From a bacterium (GTDB taxonomy: Bacteria > Patescibacteriota > Patescibacteriia > UBA1558 > S5-K13), in NCBI GenBank assembly GCA_021106915.1, contig JAIOTH010000042.1, positions 1-7,424 on the forward strand: 7,424 nucleotides of DNA. Direction: 5' to 3'. Under the pieces are notes generated by a model. That model did no database searches and was not told where the DNA came from. It saw only the letters and a program-made list of their open reading frames with translations. The position numbers were made by a program, and so were the translations under genes. Each line of letters begins with the position of its first letter. Position 1 is the first letter of the stretch. This document shows, piece by piece, positions 1-5,489 of the stretch.

Positions 1-27
1 AAGGAGAAATGTTACAAAATTTTACTA

Positions 28-56
28 TTGACAAATTATATAAAATAATGTATAAT
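28..56 (+). promoter_or_regulatory. Consensus sigma70-type promoter
   Basis: TTGACA at 28-33 and TATAAT at 51-56 are both perfect matches to the housekeeping consensus, with an ideal 17-bp spacer. Transcription would start near 62-64, leaving a leader of about 70 nt before the ATG at 135. It is the strongest promoter in the window and should drive the 79-aa and 140-aa genes together down to the terminator at 879-922. Confidence 0.85.
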
Positions 57-83
57 TCTAAACACAATTTACAGCTCTTTTCA

Positions 84-114
84 ATTTATAGATAATACTG
101 TATTATTTATAAAT
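84..114 (+). promoter_or_regulatory. 31-bp palindrome / hairpin in the 5' leader
   Basis: The two arms pair around T99 for 15 positions; the only non-Watson-Crick pair is G91 with T107, which would be a G-U wobble in RNA. The core is ATAATAC-T-GTATTAT (92-106). It lies downstream of the promoter and ends 10 nt before the AGGAGG at 125-130. There is no T-run after it, so it is not an intrinsic terminator. It could be a dimeric repressor operator or an RNA hairpin affecting translation or stability of the message. Confidence 0.6.
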
Positions 115-134
115 ACAAAAATTTAGGAGGAATT

Positions 135-374
135 ATGGATGAAAAAATAAGAGCTGTGATTACCAAAATTCAAAAAGGAAAAAATAATAAAGGTGATTTT
201 GTAATTTGTCTTAATAAAAAAGATAAAAGCAAAGGATCTATAACTTTTTCAATTCGAATTTGGAAAGAAGAATCTATCCCAGAGGTAAACCAAGAGGTTA
301 TTCTGGGTTCTATAATTAAGACAGGTAAAGGCTTCCGAGCTCGTCAAGCTCGAAGCGTAACCATCAGCGACTAA
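135..374 (+). CDS. Small basic protein, possibly OB-fold/cold-shock-like
   Basis: This 79-aa protein starts at an ATG preceded by a perfect AGGAGG (125-130, 4-nt gap) and ends at TAA. It is basic, with no signal peptide or membrane segment. The layout suggests a small beta-barrel: an N-terminal strand (RAVITKI, residues 6-12), a glycine-containing turn followed by DFVICL (21-26), a GSITFSI strand (34-40), then a proline and a closing part with GKGFRARQARSV (64-75). The closing part is reminiscent of the end of cold-shock domains, where a P-x-x-G-x-x-V stretch leads to G-x-x-A-x-x-V. The classic RNA-binding aromatic motifs of CspA are absent, so nucleic-acid binding is only inferred. It is the first gene of a two-gene unit with the membrane protein downstream, 72 nt away. 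I do not recognise a named family. Confidence 0.75.
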   Translation: MDEKIRAVITKIQKGKNNKGDFVICLNKKDKSKGSITFSIRIWKEESIPEVNQEVILGSIIKTGKGFRARQARSVTISD

Positions 375-408
375 GTTGTCGTTGTAAAAGCAAAAAGAAA
401 AAAGCAAA

Positions 409-433
409 CCAAGAGCAAAAAAAATGCTCTTGG
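409..433 (+). promoter_or_regulatory. 9-bp perfect hairpin just before a Shine-Dalgarno
   Basis: CCAAGAGCA (409-417) and TGCTCTTGG (425-433) are exact inverted repeats around an A7 loop. The hairpin ends two bases before the AAGGAG (436-441) that serves the ATG at 447. No T-run follows on the + strand, so it is unlikely to terminate transcription. The ribosome site is left exposed. A role in RNA processing, stability of the downstream half, or ribosome access is possible but not shown. Confidence 0.6.
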
Positions 434-446
434 AAAAGGAGTAAAA

Positions 447-869
447 ATGGAAACAATTGAGATTGGGGAAATCGGTGGTGTAGTAATTGAAGAAAATGTA
501 AAATCGAAAACAATAGATATTAAACTTCTTGGATCAGTTGTGGGAATTATTACGTTATTCGCCATAATTATATTCATCATGGTTAAACAAGATGAATATA
601 ATTACGCCAATGTAAAAATTGGCGACAGAACAATTCGAGCCGAAACTTGGCATAACGGCTATCAACATGCTTATATTAATTTTAATTATGAAAATATTAA
701 TTATACACTCATGATTAAAACCAATAGCACAATTGACTATCTGGAAATCCCAGATATCAATAAAATCGACTTTTGCTGGTTTATGGCTAAAGGTGGTTTA
801 AAAAAACCTGCCATAAAATTAAAAAAGGAAAGTGGACTTTGCCACTTTCAACTAGCGATAATAGATTAA
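447..869 (+). CDS. Single-span membrane-anchored hypothetical protein
   Basis: This 140-aa protein has a well-placed AAGGAG (436-441, 5-nt gap) before its ATG. Residues 1-26 are polar and acidic (METIEIGEIGG...), and residues 27-46 form one strongly hydrophobic helix (LLGSVVGIITLFAIIIFIMV) followed by K47. The remaining ~90 residues look like a small beta-rich domain with aromatic residues (ETWHNGYQHAYINFNYENI, about 66-84) and a basic C-terminal end. There is no signal-peptidase site. Orientation is uncertain, with the polar N-terminus probably inside and the larger domain outside. It is the second gene of the unit starting at the 28-56 promoter, and the intrinsic terminator lies 9 nt after its stop. 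I do not recognise the family. Confidence 0.75.
   Translation: METIEIGEIGGVVIEENVKSKTIDIKLLGSVVGIITLFAIIIFIMVKQDEYNYANVKIGDRTIRAETWHNGYQHAYINFNYENINYTLMIKTNSTIDYLEIPDINKIDFCWFMAKGGLKKPAIKLKKESGLCHFQLAIID
828..849 (+). other. 8-bp perfect inverted repeat in the 3' end of a gene
   Basis: GAAAGTGG (828-835) and CCACTTTC (842-849) are exact inverted repeats with a 6-nt loop, lying within the last codons of the 140-aa gene. In mRNA this would give a second hairpin shortly before the terminator hairpin. It may protect the 3' end or simply be chance; there is no T-run after it. Confidence 0.4.
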
Positions 870-878
870 CAATTTATA

Positions 879-922
879 GGTCATTAATTAAATTCAATTT
901 AATTAATGGCCTTCTTTTTTTT
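879..922 (+). terminator. Rho-independent terminator
   Basis: A 16-nt left arm starting GGTCATTAATT (879-894) pairs with a right arm ending AATTAATGGCC (896-911); the single non-canonical pair is T881-G909. A run TTCTTTTTTTT (912-922) follows directly. The hairpin begins 9 nt after the stop of the 140-aa gene, ending the + strand unit. Confidence 0.88.
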
Positions 923-948
923 GTTTAATCAAGCTCAATTCAATTAGA

Positions 949-1047
949 TGTCATCCTGAGCTCGACTCAGGATCTCTAATACCACTAAACATTGAAATTG
1001 AGATTCCCTGCCTACCGGCAGGCAGGCGGATTAAATCCGGAATGACA
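949..1047. repeat. Two palindromic intergenic elements facing each other
   Basis: The first element (949-976, 28 bp) has the plan TGTC, an 8-bp stem ATCCTGAG / CTCAGGAT around a 5-nt loop, then CTC. The second (1000-1047) is in opposite orientation, starting GAGATTCC and ending GGAATGACA. Its outer stem ATTCC/GGAAT encloses two inner hairpins: CCTGCC/GGCAGG (1007-1022) and GGATT/AATCC (1028-1038). The same TGTC...CTC plan recurs at 5009-5064. Such hairpin elements are common in Patescibacteria intergenic DNA. No transposase is nearby. Confidence 0.75.
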
Positions 1048-1120
1048 AAAGATATCACTAACGCTGAGGCAGACCACCGTCAAACCCGGAATGACAAAAG
1101 ATATCACTAACGCTGGGGCA
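1037..1120. repeat. Two 35-bp direct repeats at 49-bp period
   Basis: The copies at 1037-1071 and 1086-1120 begin CCGGAATGACAAAAG and differ at one base (A1067 versus G1116). The first copy overlaps the end of the palindromic element at 1000-1047, so the repeated unit carries the GGAATGACA terminus with it. This suggests local duplication of an element end plus flanking DNA. Confidence 0.8.
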
Positions 1121-1152
1121 AAACCCTCAAATTCAGAATAGCAAAGCCAATC

Positions 1153-1195
1153 GCTAACCACTAACTCCTATCTCCCTAACACCTATAAACTATAA
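1153..1195. repeat. Degenerate 7-bp tandem repeat (nCTAnnn)
   Basis: The units are GCTAACC, ACTAACT, CCTATCT, one extra C (1174), then CCTAACA, CCTATAA and ACTATAA. Six heptads share CTA at positions 2-4 with a single 1-bp slip. The tract ends 8 bp before the stop codon of the sigma factor gene. A related heptad tract on the opposite strand lies at 5490-5517. Confidence 0.6.
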
Positions 1196-1203
1196 GCCAT
1201 GAG

Positions 1204-1752
1204 CTAATCCTCTGCTAATTCTTTTAATTTTTCCATAGCACGATGGATTAAAACTCGAGTGTTAGAATGAGATTCATTAACAATTTTAGCTATTTCTTTA
1301 GTAGAAAAGCCCTCAATATGCTTTAAAATGACTACTTCTTGCCATTTACCATTAATTTTACCTAATTTACGCAAATAAGTATCTAATATTTGCCAATCTG
1401 AAATATTTTCTATTTTTTCAGTTAAAGAATGATCTTCTATTATTCTAGTATTTTCATAATCATTTAAAGGCATTTCCCGATTCTTTTTGTAAAAATCAGC
1501 TATTAAATTACGAGCTACTTGATAAACAAAAGCTTGAAAATTTTTAATGGAATTATTATGTTTATTGATATATTCCCAAGATTTCATAAAAACATCACTA
1601 GTAATATCCTCAGCAGTCTCTTTAGTAGGTACCTTAAAATAGACATATCTGTAAATAGCCTTAGAATAAAGGTCATAAAGATCAACAAAAGCATCTTTTT
1701 GACCAGCCTTAATCCTTAAAAGAATTATTTTTTCTTTTTTACGATTACTCAT
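1204..1752 (-). CDS. ECF-type RNA polymerase sigma factor
   Basis: This 182-aa protein has the two-domain sigma70-family plan and the usual length of extracytoplasmic-function sigma factors. Region 2 spans about residues 20-92, with AEDITSDVFMKSWEYI (47-62) contacting core polymerase and FQAFVYQVARNLIADFYKK (72-90) covering the -10 recognition helices. Region 4 spans about 121-181, with the helix-turn-helix in EGFSTKEIAKIVNESHSNTRVLIHRA (147-172) for -35 recognition. Sigma domains 1 and 3 are absent, as expected. Its ATG (1752) lies inside the last codons of the upstream HtrA-like gene: ATGAGTAA is shared, an 8-nt overlap that implies translational coupling. No strong Shine-Dalgarno is visible and no separate anti-sigma gene is present. 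No hairpin with a T-run follows the stop. The regulon is unknown. Confidence 0.93.
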   Translation of the reverse strand: MSNRKKEKIILLRIKAGQKDAFVDLYDLYSKAIYRYVYFKVPTKETAEDITSDVFMKSWEYINKHNNSIKNFQAFVYQVARNLIADFYKKNREMPLNDYENTRIIEDHSLTEKIENISDWQILDTYLRKLGKINGKWQEVVILKHIEGFSTKEIAKIVNESHSNTRVLIHRAMEKLKELAED

Positions 1753-2869
1753 TAGTAGAATATTCCATTTCTGGAAATAAAGATTGGATAAACACTTTTT
1801 TTTGTAATTCTTGATTATCCCTAATAAAAGTCACTAAAACTTCATCACCTATTTTATAATCTAATAATAGTGTATTTAAAGATCTAATTTCATTTATTTT
1901 ATCTTGGTTAATATAGGTAATAATATCATTTTTCAAAAAATCTTCACTTTCATCAATACTATAAACCAATGCTCCCATACCTAAGCTTAATTCTGACATA
2001 TCTTGATTTAAAACTATTTCACTTAAATCTAAATAACTTATCCCTAAGCTAGGATAATTGATATTTTTATCATTAATAAACAATTTTGTCAATGAATAAC
2101 GAATGTATTTACTAGGAATAAAATAGCTTTTTCCTTTATTTTCAATAGAAAAACCAATGAATTGACCTTGAGCGTTAATTAAAGCTAAATTATCGCCTAA
2201 ATTAGTGTTTAAGAGCCCATAAATGACAATATCTTCTGAATAATGTATTAAATCTATTTTTTGAGTAATAAAACGAGAATGAAGATTCCTGATAGAATTA
2301 GAAATTAATTCATTCTGATAATTATATAAATTCGGTTTAACAGCATAAATTTTTTGTCCAACTTCTAAACTTTGGGAATCTGCAATAGCAATTGGCTCTA
2401 AGTTGCTCTGATTTATTTTAATATAATTTATCCCTAAAATAGAATCATTAATAATCTCTTGAACTTCTATAATCTGATTATCATCATTTATAATTACTAA
2501 ATTATTCAATTTCTCAATATCCGAACTGGTAATTAACCAACCATCATTAGTTGCTACAATAGCCGAACCAATAAAATTATCCTCAAAATAAATATTATCT
2601 AAAATATTGCTACTATTTTTGACATTCTTTTGAGCTATTAACCAAACTTTATTACTTAAATCAGTTACTAAACTTTGATTTACTAAACTTAAATCAGTTT
2701 TTTGTTCATCATTTAATAAATAATATCTTTTTTCATTTAAAACCTGACTAACATCCATCATCATTTCTGCCCATTGTTCATTATAAACTTTGGTGGAAAC
2801 AAAAAATGCTGAAATCATAGAAACAGCTAAAATTAAAATTAAATACCAAAGGAAATCAATTTTTTTCAT
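1745..2869 (-). CDS. Membrane-anchored HtrA/DegP-like pseudoprotease with PDZ domain
   Basis: This 374-aa protein has a short N-terminus, one membrane helix (residues 6-24) and a large, probably extracytoplasmic part. A trypsin-like HtrA fold is recognisable from about residue 90 to 255. GSAIVATNDGWLITSSDIEKL (101-121) matches the histidine-motif region, ILGINYIKI (144-152) the aspartate region, and LGDNLALINAQGQFIGF (224-240) the GNSGGPL serine region. By this hand alignment the catalytic His, Asp and Ser are replaced by D117, G146 and D226, so it should not be a serine protease. A PDZ domain follows (274-364: LGISYLDL ... GALVYSID ... KNDIITYINQ ... GDEVLVTFIR). ATG at 2869 is chosen; a TTG at 2881 in the same frame would add four residues, and neither has a Shine-Dalgarno. 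It overlaps the ECF sigma gene by 8 nt, suggesting a joint envelope-sensing role, which is inference. Confidence 0.82.
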   Translation of the reverse strand: MKKIDFLWYLILILAVSMISAFFVSTKVYNEQWAEMMMDVSQVLNEKRYYLLNDEQKTDLSLVNQSLVTDLSNKVWLIAQKNVKNSSNILDNIYFEDNFIGSAIVATNDGWLITSSDIEKLNNLVIINDDNQIIEVQEIINDSILGINYIKINQSNLEPIAIADSQSLEVGQKIYAVKPNLYNYQNELISNSIRNLHSRFITQKIDLIHYSEDIVIYGLLNTNLGDNLALINAQGQFIGFSIENKGKSYFIPSKYIRYSLTKLFINDKNINYPSLGISYLDLSEIVLNQDMSELSLGMGALVYSIDESEDFLKNDIITYINQDKINEIRSLNTLLLDYKIGDEVLVTFIRDNQELQKKVFIQSLFPEMEYSTNE

Positions 2870-2880
2870 AAGTTTTTGCA

Positions 2881-2986
2881 ATACTAATATACAAATAACA
2901 TACGAATTATACTAATAAATTAAATCTGTAAAACTTTAGATAATGCAATTAGTATATTAGTATCATTTAATCAGTATCATTAGTAT
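2881..2986. repeat. Cluster of ATTAGTAT octamers around a promoter
   Basis: Perfect ATTAGTAT copies occur on the + strand at 2948-2955, 2956-2963 and 2979-2986, and on the minus strand at 2881-2888 and 2909-2916; ATCAGTAT at 2970-2977 is a one-base variant. The longer direct repeat AGTATCATT occurs at 2959-2967 and 2973-2981 with 14-bp spacing. In minus-strand terms three or four copies lie upstream of the -35 box, one overlaps the -10 and one touches the start codon. This is an operator-like arrangement, though low-complexity AT sequence is an alternative. Confidence 0.5.
2906..2932 (-). promoter_or_regulatory. Probable promoter of the pseudoprotease-sigma operon
   Basis: On the minus strand TATAAT (2911-2906) is a perfect -10 box. 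The upstream TTTACA (2932-2927) is a fair -35 with a short 15-bp spacer; TTTTAC one base further gives 16. Transcription would start near 2899, about 30 nt before the ATG at 2869. An ATTAGTAT octamer (2909-2916) overlaps the -10 and others lie upstream. I see no typical ECF -35 (GGAAC), so autoregulation by the adjacent sigma factor is not evident. Confidence 0.5.
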
Positions 2987-3729
2987 TTTACGCTAATTAA
3001 TGAAAATATAAATATAAAAACTAAAATCAAAACAATTTTCCACTTTTTACGCCAAATAAATCTTTCTTTAATTTTATCAACTAAAAAATCAATTAGTAAA
3101 TAATACCAAATCCATACTATAAATGTAGCAAAATAAAGATTAAAAGGCAAAAAAGTAGTAAACAAATAAATTTCACTTAAAATTACACTGACTAAAAATA
3201 AATAAAATAAATTCTCTTTAAATTTAATTTTCAACCAATAAAAACGGATTGCCACTAGTAAAAAAGATCCTAAAAATAAAATAAAAACAGACCAAAACAA
3301 ACTAAAACGTAAGAAAATAATTAAATAAAATAAAGAAAATATTAAAAACCAAGCTGACAATAAATCAATGTAAATAAAAATTTGATTAACAATTGCTTTA
3401 TTTTCATAAATTCTTTTAAAAATGGCATCAAAAATAAACACATTCGAAATTAATAAATAAAAAAGTAAAAATAATTTAATATAAAAATTATCTACTAAAA
3501 TAAAAAATAAACAAACATTTATAAAATAAAATAAAAAAATAAAAAAATAAAAAATTATTTCTTTAGTTTCAACAAATCTATTTTTAATTCGCCAAAAATA
3601 AAAAATTAGTGTTACTAAAATTGCTCCTAAAAAATAATAAAAAAAACGAGGTCGATAATAAATTAACAACAAAAAAATTGGTATTAAAAAAGCAACTAAA
3701 AAGCCTAATATTCTTTTATAAATTATCAT
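2980..3729 (-). CDS. Polytopic integral membrane protein, unknown function
   Basis: This 249-aa protein is almost entirely hydrophobic, with about eight or nine predicted membrane helices (around residues 6-24, 30-46, 57-80, 82-104, 116-140, 143-162, 172-192, 196-217 and 231-247). Short basic loops (RIKNR 47-51, KIKFKEN 167-173, KIKERFIWRKKWK 219-231) hint at the cytoplasmic side. It is extraordinarily rich in Phe, Ile, Leu and Tyr, which makes this stretch among the most AT-biased of the window. No catalytic or transport motif stands out. It starts with ATG 8 nt after the stop of the 139-aa gene and has no Shine-Dalgarno, so it is probably translated as part of the same operon. Function is not recognisable; a membrane partner of the slipin two genes upstream is one possibility. 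Confidence 0.8.
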   Translation of the reverse strand: MIIYKRILGFLVAFLIPIFLLLIYYRPRFFYYFLGAILVTLIFYFWRIKNRFVETKEIIFYFFIFLFYFINVCLFFILVDNFYIKLFLLFYLLISNVFIFDAIFKRIYENKAIVNQIFIYIDLLSAWFLIFSLFYLIIFLRFSLFWSVFILFLGSFLLVAIRFYWLKIKFKENLFYLFLVSVILSEIYLFTTFLPFNLYFATFIVWIWYYLLIDFLVDKIKERFIWRKKWKIVLILVFIFIFSLISVKY

Positions 3730-3737
3730 ATTCTAAA

Positions 3738-4157
3738 TTACTCAAGTCCTAAAATAACTTTTTGTAAAATTTCTTTAGCCCAAGGATTATTTTTCGCCAC
3801 TTCCTCTAATCTAATTTTTGCTAAGGCCTGATTATTGTTATAAACAATAGAGTCTAATGAAACGACAATGTTTAAATGAAAATTCTGAAATCCAGAAGGA
3901 ACTACTAAATTAATAAATTTTTGTTGCAAGACGGTATAATTACCATCAAAATTATCTAAAATACTAATTACGTCTTCTTTATAATCACCAACCAACTCTT
4001 CATAATTGTATTGTTTTTCTGGTTGCGGATCATCTTTTTGGACTATATTTTCTTCAGTTTTATTAACATAGTACAATACAGCAACTAATATTATAGAAGC
4101 TGATAATCCAACAATAAGTATTTTCAAAACTAAGGAAAACGATTTTTTCTTTCCCAT
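3738..4157 (-). CDS. Membrane-anchored small hypothetical protein
   Basis: This 139-aa protein begins MGKKKSF, giving a basic cytoplasmic tip, followed by one membrane helix (about 9-31) ending YYVNK. A polar linker (32-50) leads to a mainly helical domain (about 51-139). The most distinctive stretch is FINLVVPSGFQNFHLNIVVSLDSI (81-104), where a proline, aromatic residues and a histidine precede an amphipathic helix; I have an impression of similar stretches in small Patescibacteria proteins but cannot name a family. The domain probably faces the outside. It lies 22 nt after the slipin gene and 8 nt before the polytopic membrane gene, all on the minus strand, so the three are likely co-transcribed. 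No Shine-Dalgarno is visible upstream of the ATG. Confidence 0.78.
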   Translation of the reverse strand: MGKKKSFSLVLKILIVGLSASIILVAVLYYVNKTEENIVQKDDPQPEKQYNYEELVGDYKEDVISILDNFDGNYTVLQQKFINLVVPSGFQNFHLNIVVSLDSIVYNNNQALAKIRLEEVAKNNPWAKEILQKVILGLE

Positions 4158-4179
4158 AAAATTTTATTATTTATTTTAT

Positions 4180-4929
4180 TTATTTAGAATTATTATTAGA
4201 ACTATAAGATTCAAAAGCTCTTAAAATTTCTAAAGGCATAGCAAATATAACTGTATTAGATTGATCTGAAGACAAATCATTAATAGATTGTAAGGTTCTC
4301 AAATGTAAAGCTCCTGTTGAACCAGCTAAAATATCTGCAGCTTTAGCCATATTGTCAGCGGCTGCTACTTCACCTTCAGCTTTAATAATAACAGCTCTTC
4401 TTTCTCTTTCAGCTTCAGCTTGTTTGGCAATAGTCCTTTGCATATTTTCTGGTAAAATTACATCTTTTAAATCAACACTATTAACCTTAATTCCCCAAGG
4501 ATCAGTAGCCTTGTCCACAATTAACTGAATTTTACTAGAAATTTGATCCCTTTCTCCTAATAAAGTATCTAAATCAACTTCACCAACAATATTCCGCATA
4601 GTTGTTTGGGCTAATTGAGAAATAGCATAATAAAAATTTTCTACTTCAATAACTGCCTTTTCAGCATTAGAAACTTTATAATAAATCACGGCATTAACTT
4701 TTACTGTTACATTATCTTTAGTAATACATTCTTGATCCGGAACATCCACAGCCTTAATTCGAATATCAACCTTTTTCATTGATTGAAAAATAGGAAAAAT
4801 TATTCTCCAGCCTGGATTAACAATACTAGTAAATCTACCCATGGTAAATTTAACTCCTCTTTGATATTGATTAATTTGACGCAGAGAAATTAAAATAATA
4901 AATACGATAATTCCCAAAATAGGATACAT
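4180..4929 (-). CDS. Slipin (stomatin-like SPFH/Band 7 protein)
   Basis: This 249-aa protein is a typical bacterial slipin, a membrane-bound oligomer-forming scaffold. Residues 3-16 form a short membrane-inserting segment, followed by the conserved QYQRGV (21-26) and the NPGWRIIFP turn (38-46). The SPFH core includes DVPDQECITKDNVTVKVNAVIYYKV (62-86) and the alpha/beta unit ending WGIKVNSVDLKDVILP (145-160). The coiled-coil flotillin-like part starts EAERERRAVIIKAEGEVAAADN (172-193), and a hydrophobic C-terminal stretch NTVIFAMPLEIL (225-236) matches the slipin oligomerisation end. Length is normal. Slipins are often paired with an NfeD protein; none is visible here. Instead two membrane genes follow closely (22 nt and 8 nt gaps) and may be its partners. 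The ATG lacks a Shine-Dalgarno; a weak promoter is suggested at 4968-4995. Confidence 0.95.
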   Translation of the reverse strand: MYPILGIIVFIILISLRQINQYQRGVKFTMGRFTSIVNPGWRIIFPIFQSMKKVDIRIKAVDVPDQECITKDNVTVKVNAVIYYKVSNAEKAVIEVENFYYAISQLAQTTMRNIVGEVDLDTLLGERDQISSKIQLIVDKATDPWGIKVNSVDLKDVILPENMQRTIAKQAEAERERRAVIIKAEGEVAAADNMAKAADILAGSTGALHLRTLQSINDLSSDQSNTVIFAMPLEILRAFESYSSNNNSK

Positions 4930-4933
4930 AAAT

Positions 4934-4954
4934 TTAATTATTAATTATTAATTT
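4934..4954. repeat. Three AT heptads in the slipin leader
   Basis: TTAATTA, TTAATTA and TTAATTT follow one another exactly at 7-bp spacing, with ATTAATA next. The tract lies 5 bp upstream of the slipin ATG in a region made only of A and T. It may belong with the other heptad tracts of the window, but low complexity makes this weaker. Confidence 0.4.
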
Positions 4955-4967
4955 ATTAATATTCTCT

Positions 4968-4995
4968 ATATTATCACTTCAGACTTAAGTGTCTA
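4968..4995 (-). promoter_or_regulatory. Possible promoter of the slipin operon
   Basis: On the minus strand TAGACA (4995-4990, five of six to TTGACA) is followed after 16 bp by TAATAT (4973-4968, four of six to TATAAT). A start near 4961 would give a leader of about 30 nt to the ATG at 4929. An ACTTAAGT palindrome (4983-4990) sits in the spacer. This is the only reasonable candidate between the palindromic elements and the gene. Confidence 0.35.
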
Positions 4996-5008
4996 GAACA
5001 ATGTCCGT

Positions 5009-5064
5009 TGTCATTCCGGGCTTGCCCCGGAATCTCGAGATCCTGAATCAAGTTCAGGATGACA
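5009..5064. repeat. Head-to-head pair of 28-bp palindromic modules
   Basis: Two 28-bp modules meet at 5036/5037. The first is TGTC, stem ATTCCGGG / CCCGGAAT around a 5-nt loop, then CTC. The second, reversed, is GAG, stem ATCCTGAA / TTCAGGAT around a 5-nt loop, then GACA. The plan is identical to the element at 949-976. Degenerate TGACA ends continue at 5075-5079 and 5090-5094. The pair separates the slipin operon from the 123-aa gene; there is no T-run, so it is not an obvious terminator. Confidence 0.8.
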
Positions 5065-5114
5065 TGGTTCAAGGTGACATTGTTCAGAATGACAGCCAAT
5101 CGAGCTGAGCTCAA

Positions 5115-5486
5115 TCAAATAAATAAAATTGCAAATAACAATACAAAAAAAATAAATAAAGTAATAATAGTTGTTAATAAAACCAATAATGCCAATTGAA
5201 TCATCCTCTTTTTAAACAATAAATAGATTGGCATACCAAAAATTATTAAAAAGGTAAATATAAAAAAAATAATATTAGAAAAAACCGTAATTATTAAAAT
5301 ACTCTTAGTATTTACAAATATCCCTAAACTACTAAAAACTTCATATAAATTTATTAAAGAAAAAGTAAATAAAATAGCTAATAAAGATTCAACAACCCCA
5401 GCTAAAATTCCCCATTTATAAACAAAAAAATGAGCGTATTTTTTATCTTTATTAAAATAATCTAAAATTTTGTTAATTGATTTCAT
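5115..5486 (-). CDS. Small integral membrane protein, unknown
   Basis: This 123-aa protein starts MKSINKILDYFNKDKKYAHFF, a basic amphipathic N-terminus probably inside the cell, followed by about three membrane helices (around 26-48, 62-91 and 97-122). A KKR cluster (92-94) between the last two suggests a cytoplasmic loop. The C-terminus ends within the membrane (...LLFAILFI). No enzyme or transporter motif is visible. The start ATG lacks a Shine-Dalgarno; a heptad-repeat tract lies directly upstream (5490-5517). The stop is TGA, so the C-terminus depends on TGA being a stop here. The 108-aa gene lies 75 nt upstream on the same strand, so co-transcription is possible. Family not recognised. 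Confidence 0.72.
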   Translation of the reverse strand: MKSINKILDYFNKDKKYAHFFVYKWGILAGVVESLLAILFTFSLINLYEVFSSLGIFVNTKSILIITVFSNIIFFIFTFLIIFGMPIYLLFKKRMIQLALLVLLTTIITLFIFFVLLFAILFI

Positions 5487-5489
5487 GCT

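Larger units (their letters stand above)
870..1203. other. Gene-free convergent intergenic region full of repeats
   Basis: This 334-bp stretch lies between the 3' ends of the + strand unit and the minus-strand sigma factor gene. It holds the terminator at 879-922, two palindromic elements (949-976 and 1000-1047), a pair of 35-bp direct repeats (1037-1120) and a heptad-repeat tract (1153-1195). Its base composition is clearly GC-richer than the flanking genes. I see no open frame with a plausible start and ribosome site. Confidence 0.7.

Noticed and set aside
9..95. 28-codon + frame starting ATG at 9 after AAGGAG at 1-6
   Set aside because: It overlaps both boxes of a consensus promoter and the gap from GGAG to ATG is only 2 nt; most likely chance.
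371..580. Minus-strand frame opposite the start of the 140-aa gene
   Set aside because: It is antisense to a well-supported + gene, is low in complexity (runs of F, S, I, T, P) and has no ribosome site.
1000..1047. CCTGCC/GGCAGG element as an intrinsic terminator for the sigma gene
   Set aside because: No T-run follows on either strand and the same ends occur in other repeat modules.
949..1120. CRISPR-like direct repeats
   Set aside because: Only two 35-bp copies with a 14-bp interval, no further units and no cas genes.
1519..1719. + strand frame inside the sigma factor gene
   Set aside because: It is a shadow of the sigma factor coding sequence on the opposite strand.
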